Below, piece by piece: positions 47,314 to 57,609 of a DNA stretch of 64,000 nt. The stretch spans positions 1 to 64,000 of the forward strand of contig NZ_JHWC01000008.1 of NCBI RefSeq assembly GCF_000687535.1. The letters are read 5' to 3'. Under the pieces are notes generated by a model. It had not been told where the DNA came from. It saw nothing but the letters and a program-made list of their open reading frames with translations, and did no database searches. The stretch's first letter is position 1; each line of letters opens with the position of its first letter. A program made the position numbers and the translations under genes. The DNA comes from Helicobacter rodentium ATCC 700285 (GTDB taxonomy: Bacteria > Campylobacterota > Campylobacteria > Campylobacterales > Helicobacteraceae).

Positions 47314-48231
47314 TTAGTTAATATAAGTGAGCCAATGCGCATATTTAGGATTGCGTCCATAGACGACATCAAAAAACGCATTTTGCAATTTGTATGTGAT
47401 TTCTCCCCGCTTCCCACTACCAATCACGCGAGAATCTAACTCGCGAATCGGCGTAACCTCTGCGGCAGTCCCTGTGAAAAACGCCTCATCAGCGATATAT
47501 ACTTCATCACGCGTGATATTTCTGCGCTCCACTTTGATTCCCAAATCTTGCGCAATCGTAATAATGGAATCCTGCGTAATGGATTCTAACACGCTATCGC
47601 TTGGCGGTGTAACTAACACGCCATTGCGCACGATGAAAAAGCACTCTCCGCTACCTTCCGCAATCATTCCATTATCATCAAGCAATAAAGCCTCCTCATA
47701 ACCGCATTCAATTGCTTCAAATTTCGCCATTTGTGAGTTTAGGTAATTGCCACAAGCTTTTGCCTTGCCAAAAAGGGATTTCGCAGAATTTCTAACCAGT
47801 GAGGAAGTCTTAATACGAATCCCTTTTTCCAAGCCATCATCGCCTAGATATGCACCCCATTCCCAAGCCGCAATCGCTGCTCTAACGGGTGCATTTTTAT
47901 GATAAACGCCCATTACGCCATAGCCTAGATAAATGAGTGGGCGCAAATACGCATTATTTTCAAACGCATTATCCCTTAGAAGTTCAATCTGCGCCTTTTC
48001 CAATTCCTCTTGAGAATAAGGCACATCAATGGCGACAATTTTTGCAGAATTTAACAATCTTTTTGTGTGTTCTTTTAAGCGAAAAATCGCCATTCCTTTA
48101 TCGGTTTTATACGCTCTTGTTCCTTCAAATACGCCATTTCCATAATGCAATGTATGGGTTAAAATATGCACATTGGCATCTTTCCAAGCGACTAATTTTC
48201 CATCCATCCAAATTGATTTTGCTTCTTTCAT
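47314..48231 (-). CDS. ilvE: Branched-chain amino acid aminotransferase
   Basis: 305 residues of PLP fold-type IV. Visible are HTLHYGNGVFEGTRAY (about 27-42), the PLP lysine in GKAKACGNYLNS, GMIAEGSGECFF (about 184-195) and ITRDEVYIADEAFFTGTAAEV. It transfers amino groups to the 2-oxo acids made by IlvD. ATG preceded by GGAG. It heads the ilvE-SPFH-hisIE run. Confidence 0.95.
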   Translation of the reverse strand: MKEAKSIWMDGKLVAWKDANVHILTHTLHYGNGVFEGTRAYKTDKGMAIFRLKEHTKRLLNSAKIVAIDVPYSQEELEKAQIELLRDNAFENNAYLRPLIYLGYGVMGVYHKNAPVRAAIAAWEWGAYLGDDGLEKGIRIKTSSLVRNSAKSLFGKAKACGNYLNSQMAKFEAIECGYEEALLLDDNGMIAEGSGECFFIVRNGVLVTPPSDSVLESITQDSIITIAQDLGIKVERRNITRDEVYIADEAFFTGTAAEVTPIRELDSRVIGSGKRGEITYKLQNAFFDVVYGRNPKYAHWLTYIN

Positions 48232-48475
48232 AATAAATCTCCATTATAAAACTTACGCACATTTCGCGCAAAAAACGCAAAAATATAGCAAAACTTATCT
48301 TAAAAAGACGATTGTATCGTGGCAATTTAGCAGCACTATCAAATACCATCAATCTTTTCTCAACAATTTATGCCTCATTTTAGCAGGAACAAAACACAAT
48401 CCTAGATTCTTTTTGCATTAGCAAAAGCACACATAGATTTTTACAAACGCTTTGCTTGTTATATGAAATCTTATG

Positions 48476-48518
48476 CGTGTGATTCCTTGTGAAATCGCAC
48501 AACAAACAGAATCACACG
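48476..48518 (-). terminator. Nested hairpin downstream of the OB-fold membrane gene
   Basis: CGTGTGATTC (48476-48485) pairs perfectly with GAATCACACG (48509-48518), and inside it TTGTG pairs with CACAA. It lies 20 bases after the stop of the minus-strand gene at 48539. The T-run expected of an intrinsic terminator is weak, so it may be a structured 3' end. The rest of this 307-bp gap is the AT-rich leader of ilvE. Confidence 0.45.
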
Positions 48519-48538
48519 ATAAATCAAAAACGATAAAA

Positions 48539-49465
48539 TCATTCTTTTACGCAGATTTCCCTAAACCTTAACCACCCAACGACAAATACTACTTTTGATA
48601 AATTGCTAAGAATTGTTGCTGTGTCTTGAATAGAACTAAACCATTGTGGAAGTTGAGATTTAGCCATCAAAACCACTAATACGCAAAGCACTAGCGCAAA
48701 CACAAGAAATAAAGCCATCATCATCAGTATAAAACTCCACATAAATAAGCCTTCATTTGTGATTCTTTTTAAAGTCTTAAAGAACAAAGGCAAAAACACA
48801 AATATGCCAATCAAACACAAGAGTGCCATAGTCATCTTAAAATATGGAGGTTCTGCTATAAACTTCTCTATCACTACTCCTCCCATAAACGCTCCAACAA
48901 TATTTGTAGTCATCATATTCACAATCTCTACAATCGGGCTTACAAACTGCATCACAATCACAGAAAGCACAATAAGAATCCCATAGTATTTGATGATTTT
49001 GTCATCATTGCTAAGCTTGTAAAGTGAGTAAAATACCCAAGAAAACAGAACAAATACAAAGGATTGAACCACAGATTCCAAAAAGCTTGATTTACCAATA
49101 CCGCTAACCAATAATGGAATAAACGCGATAAATGTCGCAAGTAACGCATAAAACTTCACAGAATGAATATTTGGCATAAGCAGATTTGCCTTTGCTTCAT
49201 TTAGATCAAGAAATACCCATTGATTATCCAAATTCGGCAAATTCATATTTTGCAAACTTGATGTATCCACGCTAGAGAACTGAAATGAACTTTGTTTGCT
49301 TGTAATAAAAACGCCCACCGCTTTGCCCTCTTGCACCTCAAAATCCACTTCTAAGCCATCTAGTTTTTGGTTTAGTTTAGCATTTTTAAGCTCACTTTCA
49401 TCATAATTATAGCGATTGCCATCCTCTGCCTTAATCACACCCGAGCCTAAAATTTTCCCAGTCAT
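48539..49465 (-). CDS. OB-fold plus multi-pass membrane protein, unknown function
   Basis: 308 residues. Residues 1-58 look like a small beta-barrel domain of the cold-shock/S1 type (GKILGSGVIKAEDGNRYNY ... LDGLEVDFEVQEGKAVGVFI). After a linker come about six membrane helices (from about 105 to 300). The combination is seen in Campylobacterota proteins of unknown role. It stands alone with a hairpin behind it. Confidence 0.65.
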   Translation of the reverse strand: MTGKILGSGVIKAEDGNRYNYDESELKNAKLNQKLDGLEVDFEVQEGKAVGVFITSKQSSFQFSSVDTSSLQNMNLPNLDNQWVFLDLNEAKANLLMPNIHSVKFYALLATFIAFIPLLVSGIGKSSFLESVVQSFVFVLFSWVFYSLYKLSNDDKIIKYYGILIVLSVIVMQFVSPIVEIVNMMTTNIVGAFMGGVVIEKFIAEPPYFKMTMALLCLIGIFVFLPLFFKTLKRITNEGLFMWSFILMMMALFLVFALVLCVLVVLMAKSQLPQWFSSIQDTATILSNLSKVVFVVGWLRFREICVKE

Positions 49466-49640
49466 TGATTCTCCTTAAAATTAAATTAAAAGGCAAAAAT
49501 ATAACAAAAAAAAAAATAGAGAGAAAGCTTAAAGTCTGCTTATCATATAAAATTTTATCGTTTTTTGAAGTTTATTTTGTGTTGTCGGAGTTAATTCATA
49601 ATTTTAAATTTAATACCCACAATCAAGAAAAGCTTGAGAA

Positions 49641-49697
49641 TGGAATCCCAAGAGGGATTCTACATTATAGACTGCTACATTTTACTTGTAATAACAA
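49641..49697. repeat. Decayed half of the intergenic inverted-repeat element
   Basis: TGGAATCCC then an AAGA loop then GGGATTC, followed by ACATTATAGACTGCTACA...CTTGTAATAAC, matches the interior and right arm of the larger elements with several changes. No left arm is present. Nothing else is seen in the 280-bp gap. Confidence 0.5.
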
Positions 49698-49745
49698 AAA
49701 CAAACCGCTTCGTCATTTACAAATTGCAATCTCTTAAAATTCTAA

Positions 49746-51164
49746 TTATTCCTCTTGATATTTTTCCTTATCCCAACCACCGCCAAAGGCTTTATAAAGG
49801 CTAATTGCGGCACTTAGGGATTCCAACTGCGCACTTTGCTGACTTAACTCTGCGCCAAAAAGCGCACTCTGTGTGCTAAGCACTTCAAGATAATTCGTGT
49901 ATCCCTCTCCATAGCGGAGATTCGCAAGTTCTAATGTGCGCCTTAACGCCATTACTTGCTCATCTAAACTTCCTAGTTTCTCGCCTGTCATTTGGTAATT
50001 AAACAAACTCGTCCTTACCTCGCCAAATGCTGTGCGCAAAGTCTGTCCATAGGTTAAAAGCATTTCCTCGTATTGCGACTTAGCATAATCCACATTCGCA
50101 CTTGTGCGCCCGAAATCTAGTAGATTCCCCAAAAAATTTCCACCAAAATTCCAAGTAGAATTGGAGTTGCGGATTAATTCATTGAGTTGCGGACTTGCAT
50201 AGCCAAAAAGCCCCGTCAAAGAAATCGTTGGAAAATAAGCACTTCTAGCGATTCCAATATTAAAATTTGCCGCTTTTAGATTCTGCTCGGCAGCTTCAAT
50301 ATCCGGTCTTTTTTCTAAAATCGTTGAGGGCAAACCTGCTTCAATGCTTGGAGGATTGGGTAATGTTTGTGGCTCTGTTGGAAGCGCATTAGCAAAAACT
50401 CCTGCTCCATCGCGTCCAAGCAGAATCAAAAATGCACTTTGTGCAGAACTCTGCTCCATTAAAAGACTTTGTAGCTGTGCGCGGACACTCGCCATTTCCG
50501 ACCTTGCTTGTTGCATATCAATCTCTGAAATCTTACCAACTTCAAACTCTTTTTTGCGGTATTCATAGTTTTCTGTGCGACTTTTGAGAGTGTTTTGAGA
50601 AATTTGCACCTGATTATTGAGGGTTAAGATTCCAAAATAACTCTCTGCAACATTTGCAACGAGGCTTAAACGCACCATATCCCGATTTGCTTTTACTGCA
50701 AAGAGTTGCGCTAAGGCTCTCCTGTCTGCGTCCCTTGCGCGTCCCCACAAATCAAGCTCAAAGCTCAAAACCGCACTCAAAGAGAAATTATTATAATTAT
50801 CGGGCTGATTCTGCGCTAGATTCTTGCGATTCCTTGTTGCTTCGCCCTGTGCTTGGATATTGGGATAGCGGTCGCTTCGCGCATAACTCCACTGACTGCG
50901 CGCCTGTTCAATTCTCTGCATTGCCACAAGCAAATCATAGTTATTCGCCAAAGCCTCCTCTACAAAGGCATTTAACTGCGTATCGCCAAAATCCTCCCAC
51001 CACCTTGCAGAAATCTCCATTTCCTTTGCAGATTCCAATGCCTCTTTGGAATCGGGGAGATTGGTTTGGGGTTGCGTATATTTGGGCGAGAGAGAACAAC
51101 CACCCACACTAAGTGCCAAAGCTAAAATAAAACTTAAATTAATTTTGTGTATCTTTTGGTTCAT
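49746..51164 (-). CDS. cmeC: Outer-membrane efflux channel (CmeC-like)
   Basis: About 472 residues from the ATG at 51164 (AGGAG upstream); the open frame extends further, into cmeB, but the lipoprotein signal ([16 protein letters not shown]) begins here. NodT/TolC-type trimeric channel: two repeats of paired long helices, with [16 protein letters not shown] and [15 protein letters not shown] marking the repeated outer-membrane-factor pattern. Completes the CmeABC drug and bile efflux pump. Overlaps cmeB by 26 bp. Confidence 0.92.
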   Translation of the reverse strand: MNQKIHKINLSFILALALSVGGCSLSPKYTQPQTNLPDSKEALESAKEMEISARWWEDFGDTQLNAFVEEALANNYDLLVAMQRIEQARSQWSYARSDRYPNIQAQGEATRNRKNLAQNQPDNYNNFSLSAVLSFELDLWGRARDADRRALAQLFAVKANRDMVRLSLVANVAESYFGILTLNNQVQISQNTLKSRTENYEYRKKEFEVGKISEIDMQQARSEMASVRAQLQSLLMEQSSAQSAFLILLGRDGAGVFANALPTEPQTLPNPPSIEAGLPSTILEKRPDIEAAEQNLKAANFNIGIARSAYFPTISLTGLFGYASPQLNELIRNSNSTWNFGGNFLGNLLDFGRTSANVDYAKSQYEEMLLTYGQTLRTAFGEVRTSLFNYQMTGEKLGSLDEQVMALRRTLELANLRYGEGYTNYLEVLSTQSALFGAELSQQSAQLESLSAAISLYKAFGGGWDKEKYQEE

Positions 51165-54100
51165 TTTTACTCCTAAAAGACGCAATAAATTCACTAAATC
51201 TTGCAAAATATGTGTAGAATAAAGGAATAAAGAAAGTTGCGATAAAAGTCGCCGCAAGCATTCCACCAATAACCCCTGTCCCGATTGCGTGGCGAGACGC
51301 CGCCCCCGCACCCGTGCTAATGGCAAGAGGAAAAACCCCAATCGTAAAGGCAAGAGAAGTCATTACAATCGGGCGGAATCGCAGACGCGCTGCCTCTACG
51401 GCGGAATCGTAAATATCTTTGCCCTCATTCTCGCGCGCTTGCATTGCAAATTCAATAATTAAAATCGCATTTTTCGCCGCTAAGGCAATGAGTGTGATTA
51501 ATCCCACTTGGAAATAAATATCATTGTTTAGCCCTCTAAGCCAAGTTGCTAAAATTGCACCAAAAACCGCAAATGGCACAGCGGTAACAACCGCAAGAGG
51601 CATTAACCACCGCTCATATTGCGCCGCTAGAATCAAGAATACGAACACAAGCCCAAAGATAAAGGCAACCGCACCCGTTCCGCTACTTGCCTTTTCTTGA
51701 TAAGAGCTTCCCGAAAACGATACCGTATAACCCTCTGGCAAGACTTCGTTTGCTACTTCCTCAATCGCCAAAAGTGCATCTCCTGAAGAATACCCCGGCT
51801 TAGCGTCTCCCATTAGTTTTGCCGCTGGGAAAAGATTGAATCGCTCCAAAATATCTGGTCCAATCACGCGCTCATACTTCACAAGTGCGCTAATAGGCAC
51901 AAGCTCTCCTGTGTTAGAACGTACAAAAACATTGCGCAAATCCTCTGGCTTCTCCCTAAAGGGGCTTTCAGACTGCACATTTACCTTATAAGTGCGCCCA
52001 AAAAGATTAAAGTCATTGACATAATAAGCACCAAAGGTTGCTTGAAGCGTTGTAAAGACATCATTGATATTCACGCCCATTGCCTTTGCCTTTGCGCGGT
52101 CTAAATCCAAATAATATTGTGGCACATTCACACTCAAAGTCGTGCGCACCCCTGTGAGTTCTGGACGCTTTGCCGCCGCTTCTAGCACAAGTTGCGTATT
52201 TTTCTGCAAATCCTCCGTAGAACCTCCCGTGCGGTCTTGGATATACATTTCAAATCCGTCTGTCAAGCTAAGTCCCATAATCGGAGGGGGATTGAGTGCA
52301 AACATAATCGCACTCGGGTATTGCATTAACTGCCCAGTCATTGCACTAGCCAAAGCTTGAGAGTGCTGCTCGGGTTTCTTTCTTTCGTCCCAATTCTTTA
52401 GTTTAATAAATGCAGTCCCCGCATTACTTTTGACTGCACTAGAGAGAATATCATAACCTGATAATACCATAATGGCTTCCATATTGGGATTATCCAACGC
52501 CACTTTTGTTGCAAAATCTGTCATTTGCGTGGTTTTATTTAACGCAGTTGCGGGTGGCAGTTGCATTGAAACTAGCAATGTCCCCTTATCCTCTGAAGGC
52601 ACAAGCCCGGTTGGCACACGCGTAAAAAGCCCCATTGTAATGACAAGTAACCCAACAAAAAGAATCACATACAAGATTCCACGCCGAATCGTATGCGCGA
52701 CTTTATCGGTAAATTTATGGGTTAGCCAATCAAAGAAATTATTGAATTTCCTAACAATATAAAAAGGTTTAGGCTCTTTTGTTTTTAAAATAGATACACA
52801 AAGTGCGGGTGTAAGCGTCAATGCAACAAATCCCGAGATAATCACCGAAATAACAATGGTTACCGCAAATTGCTTGTAAATCTCTCCACTAAATCCGCCG
52901 ATAAATGCCACTGGGATAAACACCGCAGAAAGCACTAGCACGATAGCAATAACCGGGCTTTGAATCTCCTCCATAGCCTTAATTGTTGCGTCTTTGACGC
53001 CCAATTTTTCAGAGTGAATCAGCCGCTCCACATTTTCAATAACGATAATTGCGTCATCTACAACGATTCCAATCGCCAAGATCAATCCAAAAAGTGTCAA
53101 AAGATTGATAGAAAATCCTAGCAAATACATTCCCGCAAAAGAACCAATGATAGATACCGGCACAGCAATGACTGGGATAATTGTAGCGCGGAAATTTTGC
53201 AAAAAGAAATAAATAACAATCACAACAAGAAGAATCGCCTCTATAAAGGTTTGAACAACCTCGCCAATAGAAACTTTAACAAATTCTGTCGTATCATACG
53301 CAACCGCATATTCTAAACCATCAGGAAAATTTTTTGAAAGCTCCTCTAGTCTTTGGGATACACCATCGGCAACATCTAACGCATTTGCACCGGGTTGCAA
53401 GAATATACCAAACGCAATAGCGGGTTTGCCCTTATATTTTTCGCTTAAGCTGTAATCCTCTGATCCAAGCTCAATCCTTGCAATGTCCTTTAAACGCAAA
53501 GCGGAGCCGTCCTCATTCGTTTTAATCAAAATCTCTTCAAACTCTTTTGCATCGCTAAAACGTCCTTTGGTTGTAACACTATAAGTAAATTCCAAATTGT
53601 TTTTCACAGGTTCTTGCCCAAAGAATCCTGCGGCAAACTGCGAGTTTTGCTCTTGGATTAGCGCAATGACTTCAGAGGGCGTAAGATTGTATTTTGTCAA
53701 TTTGTCTGGAGAGAGCCAAACACGCATAGAATATTCTTGCAAACCAAATAAAGTCGCGTCCCCTACACCCGGAACGCGCTTTAGCTCATCTAAGATATTG
53801 ATAGAAGCATAGTTTGCGATATAAATCTCATCTTGGTTTGGCATATCGGAAAACAACGCATAAACAGCAAGAATCGTAGAGCTTCTTTTCTCCACCGTAA
53901 CGCCATATCTTTGCACTTCTTGAGGCAATTTACTCAATACTTGCTGGACGCGGTTATTGACATTAATCGTTGCTTGGTCTGGATCGGTTTCATTGGTAAA
54001 ATACACATTGATACTTAAAGAACCCGTAGAGGTAGAGGAGCTTTGCATATAAATCATATTCTCCACCCCATTAATGCTAGCCTCTAGCACACTCGCAACA

Positions 54101-54282
54101 TTGCTTGAAATAACTTCCGCACTTGCGCCCGGATAAGTTGCACTCACAACCACTTGCGGTGGCGTTACTTGAGGGTATTCCTCTACAGCCAAAGAAAAGG
54201 CAGACAAAGCTCCCGCAATGACAATGATAATGGACATAACCATTGCCAAAACAGGACGCTCAATAAAAAACTTAGAAAACAT
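51139..54282 (-). CDS. cmeB: RND efflux transporter (CmeB-like)
   Basis: 1047 residues, full length for HAE1-type RND pumps. Twelve membrane helices flank two large periplasmic loops (about 30-335 and 560-870). The proton-relay Asp pair is in [17 protein letters not shown] (about 402-418), and the opening [14 protein letters not shown] is typical. Exports drugs and bile salts using the proton gradient, with CmeA and CmeC. Ten bp after cmeA. Confidence 0.95.
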   Translation of the reverse strand: MFSKFFIERPVLAMVMSIIIVIAGALSAFSLAVEEYPQVTPPQVVVSATYPGASAEVISSNVASVLEASINGVENMIYMQSSSTSTGSLSINVYFTNETDPDQATINVNNRVQQVLSKLPQEVQRYGVTVEKRSSTILAVYALFSDMPNQDEIYIANYASINILDELKRVPGVGDATLFGLQEYSMRVWLSPDKLTKYNLTPSEVIALIQEQNSQFAAGFFGQEPVKNNLEFTYSVTTKGRFSDAKEFEEILIKTNEDGSALRLKDIARIELGSEDYSLSEKYKGKPAIAFGIFLQPGANALDVADGVSQRLEELSKNFPDGLEYAVAYDTTEFVKVSIGEVVQTFIEAILLVVIVIYFFLQNFRATIIPVIAVPVSIIGSFAGMYLLGFSINLLTLFGLILAIGIVVDDAIIVIENVERLIHSEKLGVKDATIKAMEEIQSPVIAIVLVLSAVFIPVAFIGGFSGEIYKQFAVTIVISVIISGFVALTLTPALCVSILKTKEPKPFYIVRKFNNFFDWLTHKFTDKVAHTIRRGILYVILFVGLLVITMGLFTRVPTGLVPSEDKGTLLVSMQLPPATALNKTTQMTDFATKVALDNPNMEAIMVLSGYDILSSAVKSNAGTAFIKLKNWDERKKPEQHSQALASAMTGQLMQYPSAIMFALNPPPIMGLSLTDGFEMYIQDRTGGSTEDLQKNTQLVLEAAAKRPELTGVRTTLSVNVPQYYLDLDRAKAKAMGVNINDVFTTLQATFGAYYVNDFNLFGRTYKVNVQSESPFREKPEDLRNVFVRSNTGELVPISALVKYERVIGPDILERFNLFPAAKLMGDAKPGYSSGDALLAIEEVANEVLPEGYTVSFSGSSYQEKASSGTGAVAFIFGLVFVFLILAAQYERWLMPLAVVTAVPFAVFGAILATWLRGLNNDIYFQVGLITLIALAAKNAILIIEFAMQARENEGKDIYDSAVEAARLRFRPIVMTSLAFTIGVFPLAISTGAGAASRHAIGTGVIGGMLAATFIATFFIPLFYTYFARFSEFIASFRSKNEPKDTQN

Positions 54283-54292
54283 TTAGATTCCT

Positions 54293-55399
54293 TTATTGAG
54301 GCTTTGTAGCATTTGCAGGTGCTTGTTGGATTGGTGTTACAGAAACGCCCGGACGCAATTTAATCAACTGACTTGTAACAATAACATCTCCTGTATTTAA
54401 GCCACTCTTAACAATGACATTATTTCCTATATTGTAACCCAAAACTACGGGGGTTGGCTGTGCTTTGCCCTCTACAATTTTAAACACAAAACTGCCTTTT
54501 GCGTCTTGCATTAGCGCAACTTGTGGAATCATAATGGAATCTTTTGCAATGATTCCGTCCAAGCGAATGCGTGAAAACTCTCCGGGCACTAGCAAATGCT
54601 CGGGATTCTCTACAATCGCACGCGCTTTAATAGTCGCCGTGCCTGATTCTAAAACACTATCAATGAAATCCAATTTACCAAGACTATCAAAAGGTGTGCC
54701 ATCAGGAAGCAAGTAAATCACCTTAACATTTTCGTGATCTAAAGTGCGCAAGAAATAATAATCGTTGCTAGGAATAGAAAACTCTGCATAAATAGGGTCT
54801 AATTGCGTAATCGTTGTCAGCACATTATCTGCACCTGCCTTGCCCACTAAATCCCCAATATCGTATCGCTTCATACTCACTTTGCCACTTGCTGGGGCAA
54901 TCACATCGGTGTAATTTAAATCTACTCGCGCCACATCTAAACTTGCCCTTGCATTTTCATAAGTTGATTGTGCAGAATCGTATTCTTTTGGGCTTAGGGC
55001 GTTGTTTTTGAAAAGCTTTTGCGCCCTTACCCAATCGCGTTGCGCGGATCTAAATTCCGCTTGTGCCTTATTAAATGCGGCTTGATATTTATCCGGCTCA
55101 ATCTTAAAGAGTTTATCGCCTTTTTTTACCAATCCGCCCTCTACGAAATGCTGTTCTAACAAAACCCCCTCTACACGCGCGTAAATTTCTACACTTTGTA
55201 GGCTCGTAAGTTTGGCAGGATATTCAAAGCTAATTGGCACATCGCCTTGATTAACATTGTAGGTATTGACGGAGATTGCTACATTCTGCTGCGGTGCTTC
55301 GTTTTTGTCTTTTTTGGAACAACCCGTTAGCAAAAGCGTTCCACAGACTAAACCTAGAAATACTTTAGACAATATCGCAATCGTATTGCTTTTTTTCAT
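54293..55399 (-). CDS. cmeA: Periplasmic membrane-fusion protein (CmeA-like)
   Basis: 368 residues with a lipoprotein signal (VFLGLVCGTLLLTGC, Cys near 27). The lipoyl/biotinyl half-motifs (VYARVEGVL...VKKGDKLFKIE, and TDVIAPASGKVSMKRYDIGD) flank a coiled-coil hairpin (about 100-150). The beta-barrel (LDPIYAEFSIPSNDYYFL) and membrane-proximal domains follow. First gene of the efflux operon, with a CmeR-like box in its leader. Confidence 0.94.
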   Translation of the reverse strand: MKKSNTIAILSKVFLGLVCGTLLLTGCSKKDKNEAPQQNVAISVNTYNVNQGDVPISFEYPAKLTSLQSVEIYARVEGVLLEQHFVEGGLVKKGDKLFKIEPDKYQAAFNKAQAEFRSAQRDWVRAQKLFKNNALSPKEYDSAQSTYENARASLDVARVDLNYTDVIAPASGKVSMKRYDIGDLVGKAGADNVLTTITQLDPIYAEFSIPSNDYYFLRTLDHENVKVIYLLPDGTPFDSLGKLDFIDSVLESGTATIKARAIVENPEHLLVPGEFSRIRLDGIIAKDSIMIPQVALMQDAKGSFVFKIVEGKAQPTPVVLGYNIGNNVIVKSGLNTGDVIVTSQLIKLRPGVSVTPIQQAPANATKPQ

Positions 55400-55434
55400 T
55401 GTTTTCCTTTATCTAAAAACTTTCAATAAAATTT

Positions 55435-55450
55435 TGTAATCACAATTACA
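55435..55450. promoter_or_regulatory. CmeR-box-like operator upstream of cmeA
   Basis: TGTAAT-CACA-ATTACA is a perfect 16-bp dyad, extended to TTTTGTAAT/ATTACAAAA at 55432-55453. It matches the form of the C. jejuni CmeR site, a TGTAAT/ATTACA dyad between the TetR-type repressor gene and cmeA. No cmeR gene is adjacent here. Confidence 0.6.
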
Positions 55451-55462
55451 AAAAAGTTTGAA

Positions 55463-55468
55463 ATTCTA
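55463..55468 (-). promoter_or_regulatory. cmeABC -10 element candidate
   Basis: TAGAAT on the minus strand, about 12 bases upstream of the operator. The transcript would begin at or just before the dyad, a good place for repression. AAGGA precedes the cmeA ATG. Confidence 0.45.
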
Positions 55469-55679
55469 ATAAAAATTTACTTAAAAATAAATTTAGTTTA
55501 TACCAAAAATATCGCCTGAAGTGTAGCTAACCAATGTGAAGCGAAAATGAAATGAGAGTTTTATTTACACGAAGTTTTTCTATGCACGGAAAGGGTGTCC
55601 CTAGTGCGTGGTTTTTTATCCTTGCGCTTTACCGCCTTGTCATTATGTTATTTCCTCTATCATTGCATATCGCTCCTTT

Positions 55680-55834
55680 GTCATTGCGAGACCTAGCCGA
55701 AGCAATACATAATCACGCATAAATTAAACTTTACAATTTTGCATTTAAAAAATCAAAAGGCAAATGGAATCTTATAAAGAAGCACAATATTATGGATTGC
55801 TTCGTTATTCGCTCCGCTCATTCCTCGCAATGAC
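55680..55834. repeat. Intergenic inverted-repeat element, copy 4
   Basis: Left arm GTCATTGCGAG...GAAGCAATACATAAT and right arm ATTATGGATTGCTTCG...CTCGCAATGAC. It lies between cmeA and the tRNA genes and is the main content of that 530-bp gap; no repressor gene is seen there. Confidence 0.75.
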
Positions 55835-55931
55835 AAAGTAGAGGGGGATTTGTAAGAATAAGTAGGATTAATATTTTGCATAATTTAAAAAATTGATTCA
55901 AGGTATTTTAAAGCTATTTGATAAGAAAAAA

Positions 55932-56008
55932 TGGTACGCCCGGAGGAATTCGAATCCCCGACCTACAGGACCGCAACCTGTTGCTCTATCCAGCTGAGCT
56001 ACGGACGC
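55932..56008 (-). tRNA. tRNA-Arg (anticodon GCG)
   Basis: 77 nt including CCA. The acceptor GCGTCCG (with a G-T pair at its end), D arm GCTC...GAGC, anticodon arm ACAGG-TTGCGGT-CCTGT, and T arm with TTCGAAT are complete. Anticodon positions 34-36 are GCG, reading CGC and, by wobble, CGU; most bacteria use ACG (inosine) here. Confidence 0.93.
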
Positions 56009-56013
56009 ACAAA

Positions 56014-56089
56014 TGGTGGAGTGTAGGAGGATCGAACTCCTGACCTCAACGCTGCCAGCGTTGCGCTCTCCCAGCTGAGCTAACACCCC
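56014..56089 (-). tRNA. tRNA-Ala (anticodon GGC)
   Basis: 76 nt including CCA. The acceptor GGGGTGT pairs with ACACTCC, the anticodon arm is CAACG-CTGGCAG-CGTTG, and the T loop is TTCGATC. It is upstream of and 5 bp from tRNA-Arg on the same strand, so both are likely cut from one precursor. Confidence 0.94.
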
Positions 56090-56129
56090 TACACTTTAAA
56101 GGGCAGAATTATAACAAACAAAGCTTAAA

Positions 56130-56732
56130 TTAAATTTTAAGCTTTTGCAAGACATTTAAATAGCTCTCTACTGCGCTTTGCAATTCCTCTAAAGTGCCTA
56201 GGTTTTCAATTACATCACTAGCTAAAGTGCGCTTATATTCTAATGGCATCTGCGATTCTATTCTGCAAAGTGCTTCTTGTTTGCTTAATCCATTGCGTTT
56301 TTGTAGTCGCTCTAGCTGTAATTCTTTTGTCGCATAGATAAGCAAAGATTGCTTAATGGGATAGTGGTTTGTTTCAAAAAATAAAGGAATATCAATAAAA
56401 TAAGGGGCTTTCTTAAGCTCTTGTGCTTGTGCTTGAATCTCAATCTCTTGTCTAATCTTTGGGTGTAAGATAGATTCTAATTTTGCCCTAGCGTCTTTGT
56501 CTGAAAATACAATTGCTCCTAATTTCTGTCGGTCAATCATAGAATCCGAACCTTCCTTTAAGATTCCATTGCCAAACACCGCAAGAACTTCCTTTGTGCT
56601 AGATTCTAATACCTTGTGCGAAATCTCGTCTGCACAAATCACACAATAGCCATAAAGCCTAAGCAACGAAGACACTGTGCTTTTACCACTTGCGATTCCA
56701 CCACTTAATGCAATAGCATAAGAAAAATTCAA
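56130..56732 (-). CDS. coaE: Dephospho-CoA kinase
   Basis: 200 residues, last step of coenzyme A synthesis. The P-loop is ALSGGIASGKSTVSSLL (about 8-24). The family D-x-I segment (CADEISHKV) and HPKIRQEIE are also seen. The start overlaps the spermidine synthase stop by 4 bp. The same gene pair occurs in H. pylori (HP0831-HP0832). Confidence 0.93.
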   Translation of the reverse strand: MNFSYAIALSGGIASGKSTVSSLLRLYGYCVICADEISHKVLESSTKEVLAVFGNGILKEGSDSMIDRQKLGAIVFSDKDARAKLESILHPKIRQEIEIQAQAQELKKAPYFIDIPLFFETNHYPIKQSLLIYATKELQLERLQKRNGLSKQEALCRIESQMPLEYKRTLASDVIENLGTLEELQSAVESYLNVLQKLKI

Positions 56733-57532
56733 TTTTTAGCCACTCCAAAGAGTGTTGTTTTCACAGATTGCGGCAAAACAAATGCACTTAAATGCAAATT
56801 TGCATTGTAATAATCTAATCCCTCCAACATATCTGCGCGTTGTAATTGAATATCCGCTGTGGGATGATACACTTTAGATGCAAAAATATAGCAATCTTGT
56901 AAAGGCGACAATGGAGCAAAGCAAGGCATTTTTACCCTAAAACCTTTTAAGGATTCCAATAACTGCTTTACTTCTAAAGCATCCAATAGAATCTGTGGAG
57001 ATTTTATCATTAAGATTCCATCGTCTTTTAGCAAGGTTTGATAATCTTGAGGATTCTGCTTGGAATCTAACAACACCACAATATCATAACCTACTTTATT
57101 TCCCTCTACATTTTGCGCTAAAAACTCCTTGCTTTTTTGTGGAATCAATGTAAAATGTGAGGATTGCATCACCTCTTTATAGTGCGGCAAAAAGCTAATG
57201 AGAGATTCCAAAACCTTTAAATCAAATTGCAAAAAATCTACTTGCAAATCTTTATGTTTTAAAAACTCAAAGGCAATTTCTAAATTAAAACTTCCCACAA
57301 TCAATACGCGTTTAGGCATTTTATGCGAACAAGCCGAAATATGTGCTAAAAACTCACTTTGCACACACAACAAATTCTGAAGTAACATTCCCTCCTCTAA
57401 CAAAGCAATCTCACCAAAAGCAATAGAGTTAAAAAGCTCTAATGTATGCCTCTCGCCTTTGATTTCATGCAACTTACGTTCTATTTTGTATTCTTGTTGA
57501 AATTTATCATTATAGGATTTTGTAACCCACAT
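56729..57532 (-). CDS. speE: Spermidine synthase (Helicobacter SpeE type)
   Basis: About 267 residues from the ATG at 57532 (AAGG upstream) rather than a TTG five codons earlier. It transfers aminopropyl from decarboxylated AdoMet to putrescine. The SpeE pattern is present but divergent, as in H. pylori: IAFGEIALLEEGMLLQNL near 40-57, and RVLIVGSFNLEIAFEFL in place of the usual GGGDG loop. Coupled to coaE. A carboxynorspermidine-type dehydrogenase is also encoded at 21 kb, so two routes to spermidine may exist. Confidence 0.82.
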   Translation of the reverse strand: MWVTKSYNDKFQQEYKIERKLHEIKGERHTLELFNSIAFGEIALLEEGMLLQNLLCVQSEFLAHISACSHKMPKRVLIVGSFNLEIAFEFLKHKDLQVDFLQFDLKVLESLISFLPHYKEVMQSSHFTLIPQKSKEFLAQNVEGNKVGYDIVVLLDSKQNPQDYQTLLKDDGILMIKSPQILLDALEVKQLLESLKGFRVKMPCFAPLSPLQDCYIFASKVYHPTADIQLQRADMLEGLDYYNANLHLSAFVLPQSVKTTLFGVAKN

Positions 57533-57609
57533 TCTTTTACCTTTCAATAAATCTTAAAAGCCTAAAGCCTATTGTAATTTAGGTAAAAATATCTTTAAAC
57601 TTTATACTT

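Noticed and set aside
51165-51353. 63-codon N-terminal extension of cmeC
   Set aside because: It lies inside cmeB, lacks a ribosome binding site, and would hide the lipoprotein signal that starts at 51164.
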